Positions 7,404 through 15,700 of a DNA stretch of 51,078 nt are shown here, one piece after another. The notes under the pieces are model-generated. The model had not been told where the DNA came from. It did not search any database and saw nothing but the letters and a program-made list of their open reading frames with translations. The DNA is from a virus: positions 1 through 51,078 of IMG/VR virus record IMGVR_UViG_3300036830_000098; one strand, given 5' to 3'. Each line of letters starts with the position of its first letter. Within the stretch, counting starts at the first letter, position 1. The position numbers were made by a program, and so were the translations under genes.

Positions 7404-8017
7404 CCAATAACCCATGAGTTCAGGTTCGGGGACGGCCTAAGAACAATACTAGCGAGTTGGTCAGCAGTGGACAAAAGAGTCCACGAATTTTTCTGCATAA
7501 TTGTTGCGCCATCCGGCGTCGTCAACGCGATTGCGTGGTTCGCCACGTTGGTAGAAAAGTCCACGATTTGAAGTCTGTTGCTGTATATAGAGAACTGCGC
7601 GCCGAGTGGCGGAAGTATGACCGAAGTAGTCGCCGGGTTATTTCTCTGTACGGCTGCCAGCGTAACGCCCGGATTTACGGTGTTGATTGGATCGACCATG
7701 GATTGAAAATCATAAGGCGCTACGATGCCGGCAAGAAACTCAGTCCATAATGTCGGCGTGGCTACCTCGTATTCCGTCGTGACTGAGTTCCATAGGTAAA
7801 ACGTTCCTTCTGCCACCCACGATGGAAGCGCCGGTTTCAACCATGCCGTCGTAGCCTGGTTAACCGTAGGCGCCACCTGTCCAACGGAGAGGCTGAAAAA
7901 TCCGGCACGCGCAAGCGCGGCAATAATGTAATCCAGCCCCGGCATGCGTTCCGAGCGCACGCCGCCGGCCGTGAGCCGCAGCAAGCCTAGAAAATCGGTG
8001 GCTGGGTTGTAACTCAT
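7400..8017 (-). CDS. Tail-appendage protein (hypothetical)
   Basis: 205 residues, started at the ATG that overlaps the previous stop (ATATGA), which suits the tight operon better than the longer upstream extension. The N-terminus has Gly-Gly-Val-Arg-Ser-Glu-Arg-Met-Pro-Gly-Leu-Asp-Tyr, followed by Trp/Pro-rich beta segments (Trp-Leu-Lys-Pro-Ala-Leu-Pro-Ser-Trp; Thr-Leu-Trp-Thr-Glu-Phe). Such proteins occur beside tail fibre genes. Its ends overlap both neighbours by about 4 bp, so it is cotranslated with them. Exact role unknown. Confidence 0.7.
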   Translation of the reverse strand: MSYNPATDFLGLLRLTAGGVRSERMPGLDYIIAALARAGFFSLSVGQVAPTVNQATTAWLKPALPSWVAEGTFYLWNSVTTEYEVATPTLWTEFLAGIVAPYDFQSMVDPINTVNPGVTLAAVQRNNPATTSVILPPLGAQFSIYSNRLQIVDFSTNVANHAIALTTPDGATIMQKNSWTLLSTADQLASIVLRPSPNLNSWVIG

Positions 8018-8442
8018 ATGGCGTGCTCGTTTTCCGCCGAATAGAGTGGGTTTAAAGCGACCGCTACGGCTGCTGGATTCGCCGGCCACACGCCAGCCGC
8101 CTTCGGCCCTAAGATAGACGGTTGCAGGCCGTAATTCGGATAGCCGCCCCACATCAGGCAATAATCCCCATCTACGCCTAAATCATTTGTCGGGTGCGCA
8201 GCACTAAACCAATTCAGTGCGGCTTGGTAGGTCGCGGGAACGACGAACAAATAGTTACCCCACGGGCTCGTTTTGTCGTTGCTGCGTTTGGCGTACAGAA
8301 AAAACGTCTGCGTATCTACGTATACATCGCCAACGACGCCGGCACCCGGCGCGGGGTCGCCAGTTCCGCGCAGGACCGGACCAAACTGTTTGGTCTGCGC
8401 AAAAACGCCGCCTTGAAGTGTGCCGTTATCGTAGCCAGACAT
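8014..8442 (-). CDS. Short paralogue of the 8446-9078 tail protein
   Basis: 142 residues, clearly related to its upstream neighbour. Shared are the N-terminus Gly-Tyr-Asp-Asn-Gly with Gln-Thr-Lys-Gln, a Gly-Val-Val-Gly-Asp-x-Tyr-x-Asp-Thr-Gln-Thr-Phe-Phe-Leu-Tyr-Ala-Lys-Arg block, Trp-Gly-x-Tyr-Leu-Phe, Gly-Asp-Tyr-Cys-Leu, and the end Asn-Pro-Leu-Tyr. About 65 residues before the C-terminal motif are absent compared with the longer copy. Read as a tandem duplication followed by internal loss or gain. Probably a tail-fibre accessory or adhesin. Confidence 0.75.
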   Translation of the reverse strand: MSGYDNGTLQGGVFAQTKQFGPVLRGTGDPAPGAGVVGDVYVDTQTFFLYAKRSNDKTSPWGNYLFVVPATYQAALNWFSAAHPTNDLGVDGDYCLMWGGYPNYGLQPSILGPKAAGVWPANPAAVAVALNPLYSAENEHAI

Positions 8443-8445
8443 GAC

Positions 8446-9078
8446 CTACACCGCGTGCGAATCGGTTGCCGTGTAAAGCGGATTTATTGCAACGCCTGCC
8501 ATCGGAGTCGGCATCGACAAAAGACCCAAATCCGTAACAGGTGAATCAGGAATTTGCGCCACCGGAATGGCCAGAATGTATTCATCGGCTAGCCCAGCTA
8601 CGACCAACTGCGACGACGTACTGTACGCGATCGGAGTGCCTTCATCCGCTAGGCCGACAGGAAGCGCGTAGCCCGCATACGCCGGGTCCAGCAATAGATC
8701 AGGACCGTTACCGCTTTCCGGCCAACTGCCGCCGACTTTCGGGCCGTACACAAAAGGCTCAACGCCGTAGTCACCGTAACCACCCCAAAGCAGGCAATAA
8801 TCACCCGCCACACCTATGCTGTCGTCCGGCAACGAAGTACTGAACCACTTCAAAGTGTTTTGGTACACCGCCGGCACTTCAAACAGATAGTGGCCCCACG
8901 GGTCAGTCTCTTCGGACGCTCGTTTGGCGTATAAGAAGAAAGTTTGCGTGTCGATGTACAAGTCACCGACCACGCCAGCCAGCGGTGACGGCGGCCCAAG
9001 ACCGCGCAAGATTGGGCCGAGCTGCTTTGTCTGCGCTCGTATGCCGCCCCATAACGATCCGTTGTCGTAGCCGCCCAT
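8446..9078 (-). CDS. Long tail-appendage paralogue
   Basis: 210 residues. The first ~135 align with the downstream 142-residue protein; residues about 140-195 are an insertion with two related short blocks (Val-Gly-Leu-Ala-Asp-Glu-Gly and Val-Ala-Gly-Leu-Ala-Asp-Glu-Tyr), suggesting an inner repeat. Both end Ala-Ile/Leu-Asn-Pro-Leu-Tyr. No enzyme motif. Duplicated receptor-binding or baseplate genes are a known route to altered host range; here that is inference from the location in the appendage cluster. Confidence 0.75.
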   Translation of the reverse strand: MGGYDNGSLWGGIRAQTKQLGPILRGLGPPSPLAGVVGDLYIDTQTFFLYAKRASEETDPWGHYLFEVPAVYQNTLKWFSTSLPDDSIGVAGDYCLLWGGYGDYGVEPFVYGPKVGGSWPESGNGPDLLLDPAYAGYALPVGLADEGTPIAYSTSSQLVVAGLADEYILAIPVAQIPDSPVTDLGLLSMPTPMAGVAINPLYTATDSHAV

Positions 9079-9495
9079 TTAAGTCACGGCCCCGTCGTCG
9101 CCAGTACGCGAAACCTGCATATCCATGACAACACCAGTGCCGTCACTGTTATTGATATTGATGATGCGCAACCGCACCCAGCCGGCGCGTTGCGCCCGCC
9201 GCGATGTAGCGACGACAAGATTCTGCCATTGATCGATGGGGCGGGCTGAAGCATCCGGGTCGCCGCCGAATATTTTCAACTCCATCACTACTTGGACTTC
9301 AGGCGCTACCGGCGATGGCGTTATGAGGCTTTGCGCGACAGACTGAAACGTAAGCGCCGCGCGCGAAACGTTGACAGCGATGTTATCGCCTCTGTTGATC
9401 GGCAGCCAGCCGGTCGCGCCGCCGATAAAGTCAGCGTACACCGTATCGTATTGTGCGGATATCCGCGCTGCGGCGCCGCCCGGCCTATAGAAAAT
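9079..9495 (-). CDS. Tail-appendage protein with apparent ATT start
   Basis: 138 residues if translation starts at ATT 9495. A perfect GGAGG lies at 9505-9501, five bases before this ATT, right after the upstream stop. The only standard in-frame start is GTG 9441, which has no ribosome site and would lose 18 residues that look coding (Phe-Tyr-Arg-Pro-Gly-Gly-Ala-Ala-Ala-Arg-Ile). The remainder is beta-rich (Trp-Leu-Pro-Ile-Asn-Arg-Gly; Trp-Val-Arg-Leu-Arg-Ile-Ile-Asn-Ile-Asn). The family is unrecognised; position implies a virion appendage protein. Confidence 0.6.
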   Translation of the reverse strand: MFYRPGGAAARISAQYDTVYADFIGGATGWLPINRGDNIAVNVSRAALTFQSVAQSLITPSPVAPEVQVVMELKIFGGDPDASARPIDQWQNLVVATSRRAQRAGWVRLRIININNSDGTGVVMDMQVSRTGDDGAVT

Positions 9496-9504
9496 AGAAG
9501 CCTC

Positions 9505-9762
9505 CTACTTGCTGCCGCGATTGAAGGCCGTATTTCCTGAGAACCGCGTACCGCTGCCATCGCCGTCGCCGTGTTCGGATTTCGCCATGCGACGATTGCT
9601 CATGCCGATATCGGCCACGGCACCGGGGTATCGCTTCAAACCGCCTTCGGGTAGTCCGCCGCGCCCCGTGAATCTCGTCGTCGGCGGACCCATAGGGTTA
9701 GGCACGCAATCGTTACTGCCCGTGGGGTTAAAGCCGGTCTTTTGGCCCTTGAATTTGGTCAT
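9505..9762 (-). CDS. Small Gly/basic-rich hypothetical protein
   Basis: 85 residues from ATG 9762, preceded by GGGAAAGG about nine bases away; a longer frame to 9801 lacks a ribosome site. Rich in Gly, Arg, Lys and Pro, with no membrane span. It contains Gly-Gly-Leu-Pro-Glu-Gly-Gly-Leu-Lys-Arg-Tyr-Pro-Gly and a Gly-Asp-Gly-Asp-Gly-Ser tract. Lies between the lysis cassette and the tail-appendage genes; function unknown. Confidence 0.55.
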   Translation of the reverse strand: MTKFKGQKTGFNPTGSNDCVPNPMGPPTTRFTGRGGLPEGGLKRYPGAVADIGMSNRRMAKSEHGDGDGSGTRFSGNTAFNRGSK

Positions 9763-9826
9763 TTTCGCTTGCCTTTCCCGTGGTTGCCGCGAGACTAGCA
9801 CAACGGAACTGCCGCGGAAAGCCCCG

Positions 9827-10189
9827 CTATTTGCCGGATTTGCCGCCGTCTAGCTTTGTTTCCATGCGTTCAAGCCGACTGTCGAGCCGGGTAAACTGTG
9901 CCTTTATGTCTGCACTCAGCAGCTCCCAGGATTTGTAGAAGCTGTCCCGGCGTACGAACGTGTCCCGCGTAAAAAGTTCGACCTCCCGAACTTTCTCCCT
10001 GACAGCCGCCACGCTTTCGCCAAATGATCTCCCTAAATTATCTATGTCCGCCTCAAAGCGATCCCGGTTATTATCGATTTCTTCCCGAACGGCGTCGCGA
10101 ACGCGGCTGAGTCCCCATGTAAGGGCGATCACCGCAGCGACAACGTTGAAACAGAGAGATGATAAAGCGATCGATTCGGTAAACGTCAT
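9827..10189 (-). CDS. Membrane-anchored coiled-coil protein (lysis region)
   Basis: 120 residues: one N-terminal transmembrane helix (about 8-27) and a long charged coiled coil (about 30-112), ending Arg-Met-Glu-Thr-Lys-Leu-Asp-Gly-Gly-Lys. The next upstream gene has the same plan and a near-identical Arg-Val-Glu-Ala-Lys-Leu-Asp-Gly-Gly ending, so the two look like diverged tandem copies. The start overlaps the upstream stop (ATGA). The topology resembles inner-membrane spanins or XhlA-like lysis accessories. No lipoprotein partner is visible, so the assignment stays tentative. Confidence 0.65.
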   Translation of the reverse strand: MTFTESIALSSLCFNVVAAVIALTWGLSRVRDAVREEIDNNRDRFEADIDNLGRSFGESVAAVREKVREVELFTRDTFVRRDSFYKSWELLSADIKAQFTRLDSRLERMETKLDGGKSGK

Positions 10190-10536
10190 GGCTTAGGCGG
10201 CGCGGGCAGCGCGGGCGCGGGAGGGCCACCGTCGAGTTTTGCCTCGACGCGCTGCACCTGAGAGCTGATGTAGACGATGGCCGTTTCGACGCGGCTCAGT
10301 CTTTGGTCAGCCAGGGTCTGCGCATCGCGGGTCTTGGCGAGCGATTGATACACGGTCTGGAACCGAGTATCGGAGCCTTTTGCGACCTCTTCAGTCCTTG
10401 ATGAAACCTGGTCGAGCTTGTCGGAAAGGCCGCGGTAATTCGACGACGCGATCCAGATATTCGTGGCGATAATTCCAACCGTGCTGATGACTGCGACAAC
10501 GGCAGCTGGCCCTATCGTACTGTCAAATTTCAGCAT
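10186..10536 (-). CDS. Membrane-anchored coiled-coil protein with Pro-rich tail
   Basis: 116 residues: N-terminal transmembrane helix (about 9-30), coiled coil (about 35-100), and a Pro/Ala tail (Pro-Pro-Ala-Pro-Ala-Leu-Pro-Ala-Pro-Pro-Lys-Pro). A periplasmic coiled coil plus Pro-rich end after a single N-terminal span is typical of inner-membrane spanin subunits. Its ATG overlaps the lipase stop, and its stop overlaps the next ATG. Paralogous in plan to 9827-10189. Spanin is an inference from topology and position. Confidence 0.65.
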   Translation of the reverse strand: MLKFDSTIGPAAVVAVISTVGIIATNIWIASSNYRGLSDKLDQVSSRTEEVAKGSDTRFQTVYQSLAKTRDAQTLADQRLSRVETAIVYISSQVQRVEAKLDGGPPAPALPAPPKP

Positions 10537-11204
10537 TCTTTCGTCCTTTTGCCGGGAGCGCTGCGATAGAGCTGCATATGATGGTAACGCGCCGCGCCGT
10601 TGTCGCCCAACGCTGGTGCCTGATAGAGATGGATCAACGGCGTCGGACGCCTAAAAGGTAACCTTGGGGGGCTTGGAATTGGCGAATCTGTCACGAGATC
10701 GTGACCGCCCTCATCCTCGTTACAGTAGCTCGATTGCCACGGGATCGGATTCAGCAGATCGCAAAAAGAAGCAAAACCGGGGTACGGTTCACCAAAGACA
10801 ACGCGCCCGGTCGGCACGTCTCCGTCGAGGATCGCCAACCCGCAGAACACATCCGCACGCGCGGCCCCTAGTGAATGGCCGCCAACCCAAAGCTGCTTTT
10901 CTGGCCGGCGCAACGATTTTGCCTTAACCCACACAGCTCCCATGAAGAGGAGAAAACCATTGTGAACTTGCCCGAGGCGCGCATCGACTGAAGGCGCTAC
11001 GATAAAATCGAGGTCAACTAACCATTCGGCAGGGTCATAAGTGCCTCGGAAAATGAAAACGTCAGCGTCGTCGAAATACTTCACGCCGAAGCGGACACCA
11101 GTAAAGCCGCTCGCTTCGGACAGGTAATCCCAGGCGATTGGGGCTTCACCCGGATAGGCGTAAATGCCGCAGCAAAGGTCTGCAATGTCTTGGTCAGTCG
11201 GCAT
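10530..11204 (-). CDS. Class 3 lipase-like alpha/beta hydrolase
   Basis: 224 residues with the lipase class 3 order: Val-Phe-Ile-Phe-Arg-Gly-Thr near 49-55, Trp-Leu-Val-Asp-Leu near 61-65, Val-His-Asn-Gly-Phe near 80-84, the nucleophile elbow Gly-His-Ser-Leu-Gly-Ala with Ser111, an acidic candidate at Asp169 or Asp173, and a C-terminal His208/His209. The family hydrolyses ester bonds of lipids. No signal peptide. It sits between the beta-barrel fusion and the coiled-coil membrane genes with overlapping ends. A role in outer-membrane disruption at lysis, or as a virion lipase at entry, is inference. Confidence 0.75.
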   Translation of the reverse strand: MPTDQDIADLCCGIYAYPGEAPIAWDYLSEASGFTGVRFGVKYFDDADVFIFRGTYDPAEWLVDLDFIVAPSVDARLGQVHNGFLLFMGAVWVKAKSLRRPEKQLWVGGHSLGAARADVFCGLAILDGDVPTGRVVFGEPYPGFASFCDLLNPIPWQSSYCNEDEGGHDLVTDSPIPSPPRLPFRRPTPLIHLYQAPALGDNGAARYHHMQLYRSAPGKRTKEC

Positions 11205-11219
11205 TGCGGACTTTGCAAG

Positions 11220-12104
11220 TTAGAATTTGTAGTCCAGCCCAACCTTCACGACGTTGATAGACGGGCAACTCTGGCCCGTTGCACAGTTCGATGCCCCGGA
11301 CGGAAACTGATAGTTCTCGTAGCGTGCGTCAACGAACCAATGCTGCTGATCGATTGCGAACGTCACGCCTGCGCCGCCGACCATTCCAGTCGTACCCCAA
11401 CCGCTTTGCGCGGCGCCAAAGAAAATGTAAGGCGCAATCGTGTTCGCGGTCAGGATCGACGAAAGGCCTGTGGTGTTTGCCGGCGCAGGCGCCGATCCGA
11501 AGAATGTCGAGAACGGCGTACCGAGCTTGATGATCTCTTCCGCCAGATAGTGCGGGCTGGACTGCCCCGCGACCGGGCCGGAAGTACCGCCGTAGGTGTA
11601 GTCGATTGCAACCTCGGGACCGAAGAAGAAAGTACCGTTCCAGAACTGGTAGCCGCCTTGGACACCGATATTCTGGCCGCCAGCCGCGACCGAACCGTTG
11701 ATGCCGCCCGCCAGTACGTTCACATTGGTCGAAATGCCAGCAATATTGAAGCCGCCGTACCAGCCTGTGCAGGCGATCGGCGTGCATGGCGTAAAGGCCG
11801 CGAGCGCCAGTTTAGGCACAGGCTTGGCCGCATCGGCGGCGCGGGCCGAATACGGGCTCAAGATCAGCAGGGCGAAAACGACGGCGCCGGCCGCGCCGAA
11901 TTTCGACGATGACGGGCCGCCGGTATCGACGGGCTTTGACGGAGCCTTATTCGGCACCGCGTAGACCAATATGGTTCCGAGGACGCTGGCAAGCGCGGCC
12001 ATGTTCTCGGGCGACACGTCAAATGAAAATCCGTACTTCTGATTGAGCCAAAGAAGAATGCCGGGGAGCAGCGCCGCAATGGCTTTGTCGAGAACGGTCA
12101 GCAT
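11220..12104 (-). CDS. Holin-like N-terminus fused to outer-membrane beta-barrel
   Basis: 294 residues, started at ATG 12104 behind GGAGAGG. Residues 1-52 contain a hydrophobic segment, Leu-Asn-Gln-Lys-Tyr-Gly-Phe, and a second segment ending Tyr-Ala-Val-Pro-Asn-Lys, like small phage holins. Residues 71-90 form another hydrophobic stretch ending Ser-Ala-Arg-Ala/Ala-Asp, a credible signal-peptidase site. From about 113 onward is an Omp25/31-type barrel (Trp-Tyr-Gly-Gly-Phe-Asn; alternating strands; final Tyr-Lys-Phe). No internal start separates the parts. Lies directly after the endolysin. It could be a holin-porin polyprotein or a bridge between both membranes. Confidence 0.7.
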   Translation of the reverse strand: MLTVLDKAIAALLPGILLWLNQKYGFSFDVSPENMAALASVLGTILVYAVPNKAPSKPVDTGGPSSSKFGAAGAVVFALLILSPYSARAADAAKPVPKLALAAFTPCTPIACTGWYGGFNIAGISTNVNVLAGGINGSVAAGGQNIGVQGGYQFWNGTFFFGPEVAIDYTYGGTSGPVAGQSSPHYLAEEIIKLGTPFSTFFGSAPAPANTTGLSSILTANTIAPYIFFGAAQSGWGTTGMVGGAGVTFAIDQQHWFVDARYENYQFPSGASNCATGQSCPSINVVKVGLDYKF

Positions 12105-12114
12105 GTTGCCTCTC

Positions 12115-12588
12115 CTACCTGGATACAAATTCAAAGTGCATGGGATCGGTGCGACCTTGGTAGTCGCCGCCCCATAGCGCACCCTGCTTTTTGAAAGCAT
12201 CGACAACCATGTTGTCGATCGTGCCGTGCCCGGTGTTGAATCCGTTGGTGGTTGGCGAAATATCGACCGCGCAGGCCCACGAATGATTAGACCAGTTGTT
12301 GCTGCCGGCGATGTTGCGGATATTGAAACAGCCGCCCCAGTCGCTCGCGCCAGTTTGATCGACGGCTGCCTGATCCTGACCGCATTGCGCCCAAATGTCG
12401 GCAAACACGGCGGTCAACGGCGGTACGATCAACTTATGAACGAGAATGCCGTGCGTCATTGGCTGCTTGTCATAGTACATGACGAACGGCGCGTTCATGT
12501 GCACGAGATTCAAATCCTGCCAGCCCGGCGAGTGAAAATCGCCGTAAAAGGCGTTTTTCGATATAGTGTCGTCGTGCGGCCAGTTCAT
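12115..12588 (-). CDS. Endolysin, peptidase M15 (VanY/L-Ala-D-Glu type)
   Basis: 157-residue single-domain peptidoglycan peptidase. The M15 zinc site is visible: His102 in Ser-Asn-His-Ser-Trp-Ala-Cys-Ala-Val-Asp109, and Asp148-Pro-Met-His151-Phe-Glu near the C-terminus; Gly-Gly-Cys-Phe-Asn-Ile-Arg precedes the first motif as in phage M15 endolysins. It cleaves stem-peptide bonds of murein at the end of infection. No signal peptide, so release needs a holin; holin-like segments are in the next gene and in the 30-aa peptide upstream. Spacing to the fusion gene is 10 bp. Confidence 0.85.
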   Translation of the reverse strand: MNWPHDDTISKNAFYGDFHSPGWQDLNLVHMNAPFVMYYDKQPMTHGILVHKLIVPPLTAVFADIWAQCGQDQAAVDQTGASDWGGCFNIRNIAGSNNWSNHSWACAVDISPTTNGFNTGHGTIDNMVVDAFKKQGALWGGDYQGRTDPMHFEFVSR

Positions 12589-12624
12589 AGCGGGAATGTA
12601 CTACGAAGGGTTTCAGTATGTCAA

Positions 12625-12717
12625 TTAGCTACGATCTGCTGTTTTTCTGTAAAACGACAGCCAAATCACGGCGATCATTGATGGCGCCAAAATCCAGAAG
12701 ATAAAGGGAGGAATCAT
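12625..12717 (-). CDS. 30-aa single-span membrane peptide upstream of endolysin
   Basis: ATG at 12717 has GGAG seven bases upstream. The peptide has Ile-Pro-Pro-Phe followed by a hydrophobic helix of about 18 residues and a basic tail (Tyr-Arg-Lys-Thr-Ala-Asp-Arg-Ser). It is the first gene of the lysis cassette and lies 37 bp before the endolysin, so a pinholin- or antiholin-like role is possible. It fills most of the 183-bp gap between spike and endolysin genes. Confidence 0.6.
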   Translation of the reverse strand: MIPPFIFWILAPSMIAVIWLSFYRKTADRS

Positions 12718-12771
12718 TTTTGCGCTCCAAGTGACAGAGGTCGAAAGTGTAGTACGGCTAGGCTTTAACGT

Positions 12772-15700
12772 CTATCCCGCCTCCTTCAAGAACGCCGGGC
12801 TGTTGTCGTTTGATGCTGGGTCGAGATCGCGTTTAAGCAGGTAGTTGGTCTGGATGTAGCAGTAGCCGTTGCCGCCCGTGCCGATATAGACGCGCCCCGG
12901 CACTACTTGGTCACCATCCATGCTTACGACGCCTTCAATTGTCCCGCACTGATAGGTCGAAATCTTCGCCCACGTCGAGGCATTATCGTCAGATTCCCAA
13001 ATTCCATAAACACCATTATACCAAGCACTGACGTAGATCGACGGCCACGACTTGCCTGATTTGATCGCCCCAAATCCGAAATACCCTGGCTCCTTCATAT
13101 TAGCGACCGCCGCCCATGTTGCTCCGCCATCTTGTGAGTACTCGAATGTTTCTGCGGCCGGATGTGTCGAGTATGAATTGCCCTGCGGTCCCATGCTTGC
13201 GTAAAGATAACCGGAGTGCCCCGGCATCGCCTTAAGCGTCTGGTTTGCGCCGCCGCCACCGAAGATCGTTGATGATTGCAGGACCGGAGTGCTGCAATTG
13301 GTCATCTTGTAGGTGCCGAATAGCGAATTGTAGAAATAAAATGTGTTTGGCGTAACGCGATCTGCCGCAACTATGTTTGCATCGAGATAGTAAGCAAATG
13401 GAAAACCAGAACCGGGCGGCACGATTTGACCAAAGCCTGTTGCTGGGGATGACCCTGGGTCTGAGGCATTTACCGTAATAGTCGTGCCGTGGCCAACGTT
13501 CGTTGCGGTGAATGTCCCGTTGTAGCCGGATGGAGAAAAACCATAGACGGTGAACGTCTTGTTGTTCGTCGCGTTGAATATGTATGGATCAATGTCTGTC
13601 GTGAAGGTAATTACCCCTCCGCTGTAGCTCGCCGCCGTGATCTTCGCAGGCGTTGGAACGCCGGGAAACTTCGGCATATTCCAAGTTTGACCACCGTCAA
13701 GCGTGCAATAGGCGTAGTCGTTATTAGCTATGACCACAGCCATGTTAGTTGGTGACGCCGCGGCGATTGCCCCACCGCGCTGATCGAACCATTGCACATA
13801 GCCGCCGCCTGTATAAGCATTCGTGAAAGCGGAGTCAGTGAGCTCGAAGGTCTGATTTGTATTGTTCTGGTTTGCTTCAATCCAGCAGCCGTTTGCCTCC
13901 GTCGTTCCCGTCACGCCATAGATGCAAATCTTATCGCCATTGCCGAGGCGGTTTACAGCAACGGGAACGGTGACTTGAATTTTCCCGCTTCCGTTATTTT
14001 GGACGTTGGTGATGCCAAGCTGACCTGCAAGCGATGTTCCCGGCTGCGTTGTCGCGGCAACGAGATAGTTTCCGATTTGATTGACAACGTTAGCGTAGAT
14101 AGAATGATTAAGCGTGAAGTGTGTCGCGTCATCCACAGTGACCGTGTAGTAGCCCGTCACGCCATTATTCGGGGCGTCGTTATAACCAAAGACTTGAACC
14201 ATGCTACCCGCACCCGCCGACCAAGTGGTGAGCGCCGCCGTTGATGGAACTAGGAATTGTATCTTGCCTCCATTATTCAGGACGTGTGTATTATCGTTAG
14301 TCAGTGTCTGGCTGTAAGTTCCGAACAGTGTCCATGTTGCTCCACCATCGTTCGAATAGCCGCTTTGGTTGCCGCCAAGAATAAAATAACTAATATATCC
14401 CGCGATGAAATTTGGATCGCTCGTCGCCCAATCCAGACCAAAACCGACTTCTAGCGAACTTGTATTAAGTGTCGTTGTATTTTGCTGCGTCGGATAAGTG
14501 CTTGGGTTAGCCGTAAGTTTATAGATCGATCGATCCTGCACGCCAACAATGGGCGAGCCGTTAGGTGAAATGACGGTCCAAGAATCCAGCGTCTCCGTCC
14601 CGGCAAGCCTGCTATTCCAGACAAAGCTTACAGCCGTGCTAGGCGGATTTGTGTACCAAGGGCCGATGCCTTCGCCAAACCACAGGCCGTTACTGTCCGA
14701 TTTATCAAACTGAATGTCACCAGCCGACATGGCATATTCGTTCGTCCATGCAGCCCAAGGTACATCGGTTGCCGAGCGCGTGAAATTAAGCGAGCCAGTC
14801 CAGGTTGATCCAGTATTAGACGAAACGTTCAAGTGCCCGAAACCTGATACGGTCACAATATGCGTCGCGTCATTCGGATCGACAGCAACGGAATGTAGAC
14901 CGCTTGCTCCCGCCGCAGTTACGTTCGTCCACGATCCAGAAGAATATTTCCAAAGGCTACCGCTCGAATTGGAAACTGTCGTACCGCCGTCGATGGCCCA
15001 TACGTTGCCGCCGCTCGCTGCCACGACCATATGCTGCATCGACGTAGGACCGCCAGGGATTTCCGCCCAGGTCGATCCAGCGTTTGTTGTTTGGTAAGTC
15101 GTACCATCGTAAGCCGTGCCGCCAGAAACATAGCTGCCTGGGTTGCTCGCAAGATTGACGACGACGCTTGTGCCACTCGTCCCAGCCTGTGCAATGTAGA
15201 TGCCGTTATAACTGGAAGGGCTAACGCCTTGGATACTAATGCGGCTACCTACTGCGAAATCAGAGCGGAGATTGGGGATCGTAAAAGTCGCTTGGTTCGT
15301 CGCCCAACTTGCGGCGCTGACGGCAACGACATGGTTCGTGAAAACATATGCCGTGTTTGTCGCGCCACCCGTGGTGCCTGAAGATGGGTCAAAGGCAATG
15401 TTGTAATTCGGATAGTTAGACCCTCCAACGCTATCGGCAGTCGCCATAGGAATTGCTGAAATCAAAGTCGAAGTATTGAAACCATCGGTCGTTGACCAAA
15501 GACCGTTTCGCTCCGTGCCTGCAATGACGATGTTAGCGTTGTTCGGATCAACAGCCATCTTGCGGCCGTTCATGCGATAAGTACCGTTGGGCGTCATAGC
15601 GGCGCCGACTTGCATCGCTTCGCCGCCTACGGTCTGCGATATGTTGACTGTGTAAGTTCCAGTGCCTCCAGTACCAGCCGTGGTTATTTCGGTGCCCGGT

